64,000 nt of DNA, from contig JAZARR010000048.1 of NCBI GenBank assembly GCA_037389465.1, positions 186,001 through 250,000 on the forward strand. The letters run 5' to 3'. The notes under the pieces were generated by a model. The model was not told the origin of the DNA and ran no database searches. It worked only from the letters and a program-made list of their open reading frames with translations. This document shows, one piece after another, positions 17,779 through 30,200 of this stretch (positions are counted from its first letter, which is position 1; each line of letters opens with the position of its first letter). The position numbers and the translations under genes are program-made. Source of the stretch: Baylisascaris procyonis (lineage: Eukaryota > Nematoda > Chromadorea > Rhabditida > Ascarididae).

Positions 17779-20700
17779 ATGTCAATAGTCATTATGGCCA
17801 ATCGCATCATCGAAATATATTACAGACAAAGGATTTGTGCGTCTCACGGTTCATTAGCTGCTGGGATGATGTATTTTCAAAAAAAAAAGGATGCACCAAA
17901 GGTCTTTTTTTGCAATGCCGAAGTAAGTTTTCTTACGTTTTATTTTGTTGGCTTTATTGCTAATTCATTAGAGGTTTGCAAATATCAGAATTCACTATAA
18001 TCACATATGAAATGCTCGAATTCGCTCGATGCATACTGCAAAATAGGTGTCCCATTTAATTTATTCTCATTGATTTGCACACTAAAATGAAATGAAAATG
18101 TGACCTTTTTCTTGATCGACGTTTGGATATTCTTTTCAGCAACTCTGTAGCATTATATTATATTGAAAAAAGGTTTTAATATTATTGCTTGTATTCGATA
18201 AGTGAACTATTTCCTTTGCCTTGTCTTTTGAGCAGTCGATCTGTGAAAAAGGAATATGTCTATTCTTTAGGTCGACTCTGTCGGTTTCAGGTCTTAAAAT
18301 GCCTGCTTAATTTCTCTTTGATTTTGTAGCATTATATGGGACGAATTTTTTTTGCTTTTTTGCAACTTTAGATACATTTAATTGTATGGGACGCAAGGAT
18401 GGCGCATATGTGAACGAATGCATGAGTGTCTTCTGGTATTGTTATGGGGGATTTGTCTCGTTCGGCCTCAGCACGGAACCTATCTCAGTATTGAATCTTT
18501 ACGAGTGAACTTTTTCTGTTACTAGCAATGAGGTTTTTAGTGGCAAGGATGAGAGGGCTAGGAGACAGTTGTGTGATTTTTTGGCTTTATAATCTTTGGA
18601 GCCATTGATGAATGCTTGAAGACTGTATTCTCACTAACCATTTCTCGCTTAGTTGCTTTTTTCTTTCTGTTTCCTTTTGAATTGTATCTTGGTTGAAAGT
18701 TGTATCTTTTGAGTTGTATCTAGAAATGAGAAAGTTGAAGTGATTTGTGTATCTTGGTTCGGCTTGTTCAATTTGAGAGGTAGAGCCGACAAGTTTTGCT
18801 GAGCATGGACTTGCCCGATTTCAACTTGAGTCTACTTCTCTTCTGTCAATATCTGAGTTTACAGGTCTTTATATTCTGGTACGATTGCAGTGTGAGGCTT
18901 GTGGCAGCAGGCCCTTACCCGAATCACACGATGCCAAGGTTAAGATTGCAACAGGGACAGCGCCCACTACGGCATTTCCTGTGAAGTGAGTTTTTTCAGC
19001 TGGTTGTAAAGACTATAATTTGTAACTGAATGGTGATGTTAGTCAAGTTCTGGTGAAGGGAGGGGGGTATAAGGGGAGGTAGTTGGTAAGTACGCCTTAG
19101 GCGGGCAGGGAGAAGAGGGCTTACTTGTCTTCAGTGCCAAAAAGTTTTGTGGGAAATACAAAAATAAGTGAAGAGCATTATCAAGAATATTCACAACTGA
19201 GTCGACTTAACCGTGTTCAGTGAGCAGAAAAGTATCAACGCGAAATTTTAAGGTTTGGCCACAGTGGTAAAGTGCTGTGTCCAGAGGATGGTACATTCGG
19301 CTTGGGTTGTAATCGGACGTTCTGGATCTGCATAAACGACTATGCGATCAAGCGAGTTTGCCCTTAGGAGCCAGTATTCGATGTGAGCGTCAGTCGATGT
19401 GCCTGCATAGAGAACGTATCAGCCTGCAAGCAGTTAGTTTCCTTTCTTGCAGTGCATCTTTTGCACTGCTTGCCTTATGGTTTTTGGAGGACGGTAGTGT
19501 GTTCAGGTTTGCCAATGTAAGCTCTGAAATGTCCTCCCCAGTTTTGTTATTGTAGTGCAGAGCTAGCTTATGCTTGAATTCGTCGATCCGTCGTCGAAAT
19601 AGCGCTTCCTTTTCGGTGATGGATGAGATTACATCGTTCGGAAGGAATTGAATTTTTAGCTGTTTTTTTTTTTCGGCGTTTCCATATCCTTGCCTCGTTG
19701 TCTTTTGAAGAAGGAGGGAGTATATGATGCTTTTTCGCTGCTGTTAGCGTTCTTCGCTTTGGAGCAGTATTCATTGCTTTGAGCGATGAAATATGTTGTG
19801 TACTCACATTGTTTTGCTTCCAGCTTGGTGAAAACAAAGGGAGGGAGCTCCAGAGGATCCGCCGCAAGGAGAAGTAACTTTCAAGGATAACTCAACATCC
19901 TCTCCTGACTTCACGCAAACTTTCCCCGCATATACGGTATCACTCAGACCGACGTTACCGACGCTCACACTTCCGACCGAGAAGACTCATCCGGTTCCCT
20001 CTAGCACAAAGCCGGTGTCGGATCCAGAAGGACGGTCCGGGGCGTTGAAGAGCAAAGGAAGATGTAAGTACGGTGTTTTGTTGGTGGGCCCGGGCATTTG
20101 AAAAAAGAAACAAGAAGTGTTGACTACGCACTTTTTATGGTGTGGTGTAGGAAAATGAGACCTGTGTTACTTTTTTTGAAGGAGAAGGTGGCAGTGGTCT
20201 ATTAAATAAAGTAACTGTGGTTTTAGCTTTCAGCTGAGTTTTCATGGACCATGGACCGTAAAATTAAATAAAATTAAAACAGAATTAAACTAAACCAAAA
20301 TAAAATGAAATTAAAATGAAGTGGAGTTAAAATAAAATTAGGGAATGAAATTAAATTAGACTAAATTGAAATTCGCATGGAATAAAGTAAAATAAAATAA
20401 GTAAAACGAAATAAAAATAAAATAAAATGAAACAAAAAATAAAACAAAGCAAAGTAAAATTAATTGAAATCAAAATTAAATCAAATTGAATCGAAATAGA
20501 ATAAGATAGGGCAAGCTCAAATTAAAACGAAATTAAATGAAATCAGAATAAAGTTAAATTAAATTGGGGTTAAATTAAGTTATAATAAAATAAAATGAAG
20601 AATGGAATAAGACGAAAATGGAATAAAATAAAATAAAACAAAATAAAATAAGATGAAATAAAACAAAAATGAATTAAAGTAGAATAAAACAAAATAAAAA

Positions 20701-22156
20701 ATAAGATAAGTTAAGATAGCATGAGATAGAAGGAAATAAGATAAAGTAAGTTAACGTGAAATAAAGCGAGATAAAATAAGATGGGATGAAATAAAATAAG
20801 ATTAAATAAAACAAAACAAAATAAGATAAAATAAATTAACAAATAAAATAAATAAACAAATGAAATAAAATGAGTGGATAAAATAAGATAAAGTAAATAA
20901 ACAAAATAAAGTAAAATGAACAAGTAAAATAAAATAAATAAATAAAATAAAGTGGAATAAGGTGAGTACGGTAAAATAAAGTGACAAAAAGTAAAGTAAA
21001 ATAAAGCGAAATCGTGGAATAATACAAAGTAATAGGACAAAATAAAATGAAATAAAATAAGTTAAAATAGGATAAAATAGAATGAATGGGATAAAATGGA
21101 ATGAACAGAGATGAAATGAATTAAGATAAAACGGAATAAGACAAAGTAAAATAGGATAAAGTAAAATAAGATAAATAAATAAAATTCAGCTAAATTGGTT
21201 ATAAAATAAATAAGCAAAGGGAAAGAAAATAAAATGGATGAAATAAAATAAAATGAAGTAAAATAAAATGAATAAAGTTGAACAAAACAAGCAAAATAAA
21301 ATAAAGTAAAATAAAATGAGATGAAATAAACAAATAAAATAAAACAGGCAAAATAAAATAAAGTGAATAGGGTAAAATAAAATGAAACAAAATAAGTGGA
21401 ATAAAGTGAAGTAAGATGAAATAAAATAAAATAAAGTAAAATGATGGAGTATATAAAGTAATAGGGTAAAGTAAATAAAGTAAAATAAATGCGGTATGAT
21501 AAAATGAAACAAAATAAATAAAATGAAGTGAAATAAAATGAAATAAAATAAAATGAAATGAAATGATGGAGTATAATAAAGTAATAGAATAAAGTAAAAT
21601 AGAATGAAATAAAATAAAGTAAGACAGAATAAAATAGAATAGAATACGATAAAACAAATTAGGATACAATGAAATAAGATGAAATAAAATAAAGTGGAAT
21701 AAAGTATAACGTAATATAATATAATGTAATATGATATAATATAATAAAATAAAATGAATGAAATGAAACAAAATAAAATAAAATAAATAGAATAAAATAA
21801 AATGAAAAAAAAATAAAATAAAACAGAATGAATTGGTTGAAATAAAATAAGTTAAAGTGAAAAAAAGTAAAATAAAAAACAAGTAAATAAAATGTGGTAT
21901 GGACGACCGCATCATTTTCCCGAACTGAGCAAGGCTGGTGGACAGTTCAACGTTCGATATTAGTGCTTGTTTATCTACATCAAACAGTTGCTATCAAAGC
22001 TTGCGGTAAGCGCAATGCAACAAATAATTTTGATATACTGTGGTTTTTTTTTTCAGTTATAACGAGGACCAGGAAGAATTTGATCTACAACTTATAAAAG
22101 AATGTGATCCAAAATTGAATATGACTGACAAGCACAATTTACTAATGGTGAATTAA
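17779..22156 (+). CDS. provisional unrecognised plus-strand gene
   Basis: Candidate exons: 17779-17922 (ATG, 48 codons, donor GAA/GTAAGT), 18891-18985 (acceptor GATTGCAG, donor AA/GTGAGT), 19840-20063 (donor AGAT/GTAAGT), then one of two ends. End A adds 22057-22097 directly (strong acceptor) and stops after 12 codons, 167 aa in all. End B inserts 21884-21944 and reads 22057-22156 in another frame, 207 aa in all; it gives more protein-like, acidic sequence (EDQEEFDLQLIKECDPK) but uses poor splice sites. Exon 2 has a CEACG motif, which with FFCNAE of exon 1 makes a small Cys cluster. Exon 3 is Pro/Thr/Ser-rich, as in a disordered or mucin-like linker. The acceptor chosen for exon 3 (ACAAAG) is weak; the better CTTCCAG nearby leads to a stop. 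No homologue recognised and no function proposed. It lies wholly between the inverted-repeat arms. Confidence 0.35.
20255..21890. repeat. 1.6-kb C-poor AAATA-type satellite
   Basis: The plus strand is an irregular array of AAATAAAAT/TAAAATGAAA units, almost all A with T and G, and very little C. The underlying period is about five bases (TAAAA). A larger period is visible: ATGATGGAGT followed by near-identical sequence occurs at 21441 and 21563, 122 bp apart. It fills most of an intron of the provisional plus-strand gene. Long minus-strand ORFs here (Phe/Leu/Tyr/Ile only) are products of composition. Confidence 0.95.
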
Positions 22157-22333
22157 TTGAAGTGATTCACAATCAGAATCTGATCTATCCCGTTAGATTA
22201 GTGGTCGACGATTTTTCTGATGCAGTCACGTCAAGAAACTGGTCTCAGTGGATGTCAAACCAATAATAGTTCATACGAGACCCAACTCTAACCTTCCTTG
22301 ACAGTAACTCAATGCTCTACTACAGTAGTCGTT

Positions 22334-25300
22334 CTATATTGAAGTTAGCATCACAATGGTCACCTTGTTCATCAAAATGGTAGTCATCACTATGTGCAGA
22401 GATTTTGCTCTCATTTCCTCGATCATTGTGGCTAATTTGCCTTTGAAAACAAAGCATATCGCTAATTCCATAAAGCCGAAGAGATGCAGAGATGCACAGC
22501 ACCAATGACACAAATTTTGCACCGAATTGATAGTAATGGTATTTTAGAAAGAAGTGATACCAACGAAAAGCGAATATACTGTGTTCAGGTTATCAACTTT
22601 ATTGATATTCCGAACGTATTTACAACGTCCGTATAAAATAGAGCATTACCTTGTTAATTTACCTATTAAACCTTCATTAGAAGACTGTACACATCTACAA
22701 TTCTTCCTATGAAGAGAGGTGCGTAGATTCCGAAATAAAAACTACTGAATAAAAATATCAAACTACGTCACCTTGAACGTGGTCCCACGGTTGTTCATAA
22801 AATATTCAATAGTTTCTTTAATCATTTTTTCAGACCTGACAGCACAAATATCACCCATTTCGAACCAGACATCTGTTCACCTCCACTCATTCCCCATTCG
22901 GAAAACACCATAACTTTCCCTCCCGAATGTGTAATACACAGGACAAACCGCAAGCCGATATATCCAAGCTTGCTCTTTTATTGGTTTCAAATGAGCACTT
23001 CCACTAACCCAGTCAATAAGCTGCAATCTACCAATTCCCGTATATTTGGTAAACGTGGCTTGTCCATGTTTTCATCGCGTGTTTCCATTACAAGCTTTCG
23101 AGTTCCTGTAATGGGCGTTACTATCAGCTTGCAGAGTGCAGAGTATGGTAATGGTACGTACGCAAAGTGAAGCACAAGCTCAACTCCGTTCGCGGTTCGC
23201 AAAGCGATGACGCATGGAGATGAGATGTAATTGCAGTATTTGATGCGACCGACCCACCTCGGTGAAAGTTTTATTTGCAAAGAATTTACAGAAAAAAAAG
23301 GTGTCGAACACTCCACGTCCACGTTTGCTTGGTAATCAAGGTAGAGTACGGTCTGCTCAGGGACAATATTAGCAACACTTCTGACCGACACAGGAACATG
23401 GAGGCGAGTGGGGAGGGGGAAGGGGGAAGTGAGGGATGGTGGGAGATGAAAATTGATAGCAAATGTGTATAGGGTATTTGAAAGAGAAGAATATGCATGT
23501 GTCAAAGGAAAAGCATTGCAGTTAACAACAACGGTGATACCACCTGCTTCGAGCATATCACGGGGTGTTGCAGTTAACGTGGATACCCTAGCAAACTTAT
23601 TTGTATGAGGGTGTAAATTGTTTTCAAAAGGATGCGATTCAAGTTCTTGTCGTCGATAACCTCTGTAATTATTATTTCATTAGTACACAGTGTCAGTAAC
23701 CATCCTAACTCATTAGTACATTCTATAGTATTGACTGAACGGCATCAGAGTGGGCACTTCCCGAACTCGGATGGCTAAAGTCTGTCCGCTTGAAGATCGT
23801 TGAAGTAATAAAATGGAATTGAAGTTGGCTTTTTGTGGGAACCTCATTACATGGGAATGTCGTCATTTTTGTGCAGATGCAACATTCCAATTTGCCCAAT
23901 AATCATCCGATGTGGGACTGGGTTCCCTCTAAAATATTTCGCTGAGCACAATGAAAAGATACAGTGATATCTCTCTTATCTTATATCAGCAATTTTGACA
24001 CGAATGTAATGATTATCAGCAATTTGTAGAAACATCATTATGTCCTTATATATTAAAACATTCAAAAAATTTCCAATTCCCTCTCTCCACTTCCCTTTTC
24101 CTCTCATGTTTCAAAGTCCACCAACTATAGTAATATTTATTCTACAATTTTTAACGAAATATAAAAGAAAAAATACAAAAGCGAAAATTGCTTTTGAAAC
24201 GGAATGAACTATTAAAACCAACCTCGATTGCCGTTCTCAGATCCGTAAAACTTGGCGATCTGACTGCCTTTCTTAGATGATCTTCATCAGACCCGGAACT
24301 TTTGCTGCCACTGTGGACCCTATCTAGACTGCTAAAAACATCATGTTAATCGTTGGCAGAACTGAAAAAGAAATAAAAACGTCGTTTTCACTATACATTT
24401 GTGATAATAACGCTAAAAGTAGAAATGTGTAGATTTGATTGGAAAAAGATGATCTGATCAATTATCATTAAATATTTACAAACTTTTCCAACATTTATAG
24501 TAGTCTATATCATCGCCAATGTTATCAGCGCACGATAACAAAGCATCGGATTTGGTTGCATATCGGCAATATAAAAATAGTGCTATTGGTCTAAAAAGCA
24601 AGCAATTGCTGATGAATGAGAGAAAAGACCTAGCAAAAGCAACTGCGGCTGCAAGGGTGGGAATAAGCGATAATTTCCTTAAGTAGCGGAGCAGTATGTA
24701 AGAACCTGGATGTATTTCATTAGATAAGGCCCATTTCGCAAGGTAGCATGGCCTAGACATGTCATCGTACCCCTGCTAAATCGTTGCCAAAATACTGCAG
24801 TCGTCAAAGTTTAATTGATAAAAGCATTTTCTTGCATATCATTTCAATTTTATTAGATGTCATATCAACGAAGTTAGTTCATGAATATCTAGAAACGCAG
24901 CAAACGATAGTGGAGTGAACCTTTCGGTTGTTGACTGTAAGCTCTCGGATGACATCATTTCCTTCTTCAATTCAGTCAGTGTTCTCTCGGATATGATATC
25001 TGCAGTATGAAGCTCTACAAGATTATGATACTCATAAGGCTAAAACACTCATTTTCACTAAAATATGCACTCTACGTTTATTTGTACGTGAGGTATGCAA
25101 GAGCTGTGCAGGTAGCGTTTATATGGTCAGTAAGGATCCACCCAGGTATTTGCGTCAGTTACCACGCCAAGCACTAAACATGACAAGATCTCACTGGAGC
25201 GTTGATTTGTTTGGTTGCTGCAGCAATCGTTTTAATTACAAGATAAAAATATTATATGTGAACCTATAAAGCTTAAGCGAGGCAAAATTCGCATATTATC

Positions 25301-27235
25301 GTGTCGACAGACAGTCGCTTACTTTCAGCCGAAGACGCAATTACTTTTTCCGCACCGGCTGCAATTGCAGATTTATTTGGTGAAGTTGCTTTATGTGACT
25401 TTCCTCCCTGTTCTGCATCCTTATTTGCAGTATTTTTGTTTGCCTTTCTGAAATTGCAGACGAAGTTTTGATTCTTGCCTTCAGAATCGTTTGGCCAATT
25501 GAAGGATGAAGTGATCTCAAACGTGAGGAATCACCGTCTCAAAGCATCAAATATCAACGCTTAGCTCTGAATGACAAATTTGATGTGAAATATAGTTAAA
25601 AACTTCTTACTATTCATTCAGATCCTTTACTAGCGGGGAAACTTGCAGATGTATTACTATTAAGCGTTATTTGGGTGCACATTATATGGTCAACATTTTG
25701 GAAATGAAAGGCTTTGAAACTTTGAAACTTTTTCAATAATCACAGCAGTTTTCATCCATCACCAACAAAGAGCATCGAATGAGAGACATATTCCGTCTTA
25801 GACAAACAAGTAAAAGGTAATTAGATACCGCATGATCGAAATATATCGTTCGTTGTTTCCTTTATGAACTTTTCATAGAGAGAAATACATTTATTACAGC
25901 TTCACCTAAAACCCGCTTTGCAGAGGTGCTTCGAATTAATTACCTCATATTCAAAGTGTCGTTGGACGTGACAGCGAATTGCTTCTGAAGAAGACCGAGT
26001 TCCTTTTTTAACTCTTGCAGCCACTTTTCGGGAGCACCTAAAAATCACAAAATATCGCCATCTAACCTTCCCTAATTATTATAAAATATCCTGTTTTTAC
26101 CTATTATTTTGCGAATAATTGGAGTTATAACCCAGAAATCGACTTCAGCGTTACCAAAAAAAAAAAAAAAACGATAAATGGTTAAATTAAAAAAAACAAA
26201 CAATGAATACATGAAATAGATTCTAATCTCTGAAGTGAAGGAAAATCGAAATAATTGTATTACCAGTTGCAGTTTGCACACTGTCGTCCGATACCACCGA
26301 ATCGAAACTGCTCGCTGTATGTGCAGGTGAAGATGCCTCTGATGAACCTGCTGAATGTGTTTGCATTGCAAAATCTCAGCTGAATTCGTTAACCGACTTC
26401 CATCAAGCTATCAATAAATTTTCATGAACAGTGCGATAAGATTCAAAACTAAGCCCGACGGATGTGGTGTTTTCTTGAACTTATCGACCAATCAATGAGC
26501 AATAACATTAGGCCAAGCAGTAAATTTTGACTTTCTGAAATCCGCCTTGAAGATATTAGAGACATTCTAGGTTGTACTTATGGTCTTTATTGAAACAAAT
26601 TTTCTAACTGTTTCTGAATAAATTCTGCATGGAAAGGAAATCCCCTTATTTAGCTTTCCCTCCTAACATTGGACCCAAGAAAAAAGGCTTCACTTAGCTG
26701 TTCTTTTTGAAATGCATACATCTCCGTTCGAATATACTGCCTGGATATTGATGTGCTAGGGTTAGAGTGCAACTTCAAGGACGTTCCACTTCGAAGGAAC
26801 GAAGTAAAAAAGCGGAAGACATCTTATATGCTGTCCCGTTGATTTTGTGAAATGGAATCTCAGGAGTGAAAAAAGAAATTTCAGTCCTCTGCACAACGAT
26901 GAGGAAACGATTGCATACAGCAGGATGATTGGTCCCCGGAAACCACCCGCAACATTTTCTTTCCCTTCTCATTTGTTCAAAAGAAATGAAACGTGCTTTT
27001 TGCACATAAAAGGGAAATGTTGTAAATTACATGTTACTGCTTTTGGCGTAAGTCATTTAGTTGCAGATCAAAAAATGTGTGGAACGACTTCTGAATTATT
27101 GAAAGTACAGGGACCAATTCTCCTATGCCAGATGTAGAAGATTCTTGGAGGTTAAGAAGCTGCCAACAGCTCGTGCCGTTAACAACATTTTCTCGTGAGC
27201 GAGCTAAATCAGCGAGTTCCCACTCATCTTGCTTC

Positions 27236-27272
<37 letters not shown>

Positions 27273-30200
27273 TATCTAGGTGGGAAGGGAAATTTATTCA
27301 AGGCCTCCTATCACCGTGAACTTTATTATGGGACTTAATTGCTAGCAGATTTATAATTTTATTAAAGGAGCAATTTCATTAAAGGTTCAGACAAAGTGAT
27401 TTTCAAACTCGTTAAGCTGAACTCTAAAGCCTATATGAACACTCAGAATATGTCACCAAATGAACAGATCTAGTTGGCGAGCAAAGAGTGGATGATTCTC
27501 TCTTGAAGGAATCTTCTTCATAGAATAAAGTCGTTAACGAACAACTAACTCCTTATGTGCTTCCGTTGTGTTGTTTCATCGCAGATAGTTTCATCGCGAA
27601 GTTCATATTATTAGTCAACCCTGACCTTTTTGATTTCATCATTTGTGAACTAAAAGGTCACTTACCTGTGAGACCTTCGGTTCTTGTTCGCACTTTACCA
27701 GCTAAACCACAAAACTCCACTAATACGATGAATTAACTAATAAATTTGCTTACTTTTGGCATCGAAAGAATCTGTGAAATGCGAGATGCGAAATTAATCT
27801 AAGTTAACTTTTATAATTTTTGGGTATTGAGAATAGCAAATTCGATTAATCATTCGCCGATTTGTTGTGATAAACTTGTAAACTTGCATAAAAATTAGTG
27901 AAATAAGCATAAAATGATAAATTTAAACTGAATTCTGTCATTCTTCTGTAGACTCATAAGCAAAATCGAGATGTTCATTCTAGCGGTGTGGTTGCTTTCC
28001 GATTCCGTCAAAAAATCGTCAATTATTTTTCTCAGCGAAAACTTTTGAGAGCATATTATGCGAGAATATCGAAAGAAAACAGCTCTTTGGCAAGAAGTTT
28101 TGAGAAGCAATCTTTTTTTGATAGTAAAAGCAGTTTAATGATGTTTTAATGCTTACCGGGAGAGAGAGTGCATTCGATTTCCTCTTTTTCTTGAAGGCGT
28201 TTCACTCTTACGAGTGCATTGCGAAGTTCGCTAATACTTACACCTGGAGTTATGATAACGGTGAAATAACACATTGATTTTATTTATAATTATAACAAAA
28301 TGGTGTTATATGCAAAAGCAGAATAATGATCAGTGTTGACACTTACGTAATGTTCATTTAGGATTACATTAAATTCATGCGGTTATCTACTAACCATTAC
28401 AACGATTGTTCGAGCACCTAGCCTGATAAACTAAATTACGATAACAAAACCTAAATTTTATTATTTTCTATGGTGGAAGAACAATGAAGTTGCCCGATAA
28501 CCAATAGGAAATAAGAAAGCTGAAATGAGGCCTTAAAAATTTTAACGAACCGGCTTCATCTAGAAATTAAAGATAAAGAAGCAAAAGAACTGCCGGGAAT
28601 TAGCTCAGAACTGTTGTGAACAGCAGGTGATGTGGCTGGTGTCGCTGGTGCTTCGTTGTCTTGTGCTCTCTATAAACAAAGCTACGTCATAACAAATGGA
28701 TTTTTCTATTATTAGACAATATTTCAATGAGCCCAACTATTCTAATGATATAACTGCGATTTTTTTTGCGATTAACAATTATTCCGCCCATCTAGCTGAA
28801 GGTGTTCATTCAGACACGGCGAGACAGTCCATTGGGCATTAGGTACAGGCGGAACGACAAAGGCGGAATGTCGTTATCTAGCGAAATGCCTCACTTTCTC
28901 GGCATTCCAAATGAACCGAATAACGCTGCAAGTGCCCAGCCACAAAATTTCACATTTCAGGTTTTTGATGCACAGGAAAGCATGGCTTAGCCAGCGTGAG
29001 GGGAGGAATCAAATGATTAGGTGAACATAGCGCATAATGCAATCGGAACCATCCATCCCATGCAGCGAAAGATGCTTATATTCTCACGACTTAAATTTTG
29101 CATTTTAGTATTCATATTTAAGTATTTAAGTACTTTAAGCAGGTGTTTAAATATAGTTTATATGCGTAATGGAATAGTGGACCTTAGTTGTGTGAAATGA
29201 TGGAAAAATGAAAATTTTGAAATTATTGATGCTGGATGCTATTGTGTGAAATTTCGAAACGTTTTGATAAGGGCTGTTGCAAAAACTTTTTGCTCGCATT
29301 TTTTTGCACTACGTTAAAGCAGGATTTTATTCAGTGGAAGTGGCAATACTCAATCAAATATTTCACATTTCAGATATTTCATTACCTCAAGCATTTTGGT
29401 ATCGGGTTTTCTTCCAGCATTTGAGAAGGCTATAACTTTACGTGATTTTTGCCTCTGTTATCACCCTTTTTTATTGAAGGGGTCACTTTGATCCTCTTCG
29501 ACCGCCATATTTCTGCGCAATACTTTAGAAGTGAAGATTTTCCTCATAGTGGCCTAAAAACGCCTAAGCATCGCATTGCGTGGTGTTAGTACAATAAAGT
29601 TGCCTCGAAAGTGTTGAATGATTGCTTGAAGCAGACTCCTGCAGTTGAAAGAACGTACCACGGCAGCTTTGATCACTTCACTTCTGCCAACGAGTTTCTC
29701 GATTTGTGCGAGGTGGAATTTAATATCGCTTAAGCTGCTCGTTGAACTACTGTCTTCACATAAGGAGCTGCAGCTTGATTGGGACCCCTTCTGAAAAACT
29801 CCACAAAGCGAACATTCATAATAGCTTTATTCTGTCTGGAAACATTTCATGCAATATAACTTTATGGGAAATTTTGTGCTTGAAGCATATGTCATGCCGC
29901 TTTCAGTGAAAGACTTCTTGGATAGATCATTTCTTGATTAGAAGACTTTCTCCGGAAATGTGAGAGAAATAGAATGAGGACTGAAATCAAATAATATGGT
30001 AAGCCGCTATGCAGCCATAGGAGAGCGCCTCACTAAACGCAGCCTGATCCGTCTTATGACAGAATACGGAACACTCACGATGCATCACAGTACGAAAGGG
30101 GCTGATCTGCAAGATAATGCTTTCAAATACAGACATGCCACAACATTTCATATTTGTTAATGAATGTTGTTTTTATTTCGACGGTGAGTATTAACCGTAG

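Noticed and set aside
19568..19867. Minus-strand 99-codon basic ORF
   Set aside because: No domain, overlaps the candidate plus-strand exon at 19840, and Lys/Arg runs come from local T-rich sequence.
21186..21915. Minus-strand ORFs up to 238 codons, Phe/Leu/Tyr/Ile-rich, resembling membrane proteins
   Set aside because: They lie in the AAATA satellite; the composition is fully explained by the low-complexity repeat, which rarely makes stops on that strand.
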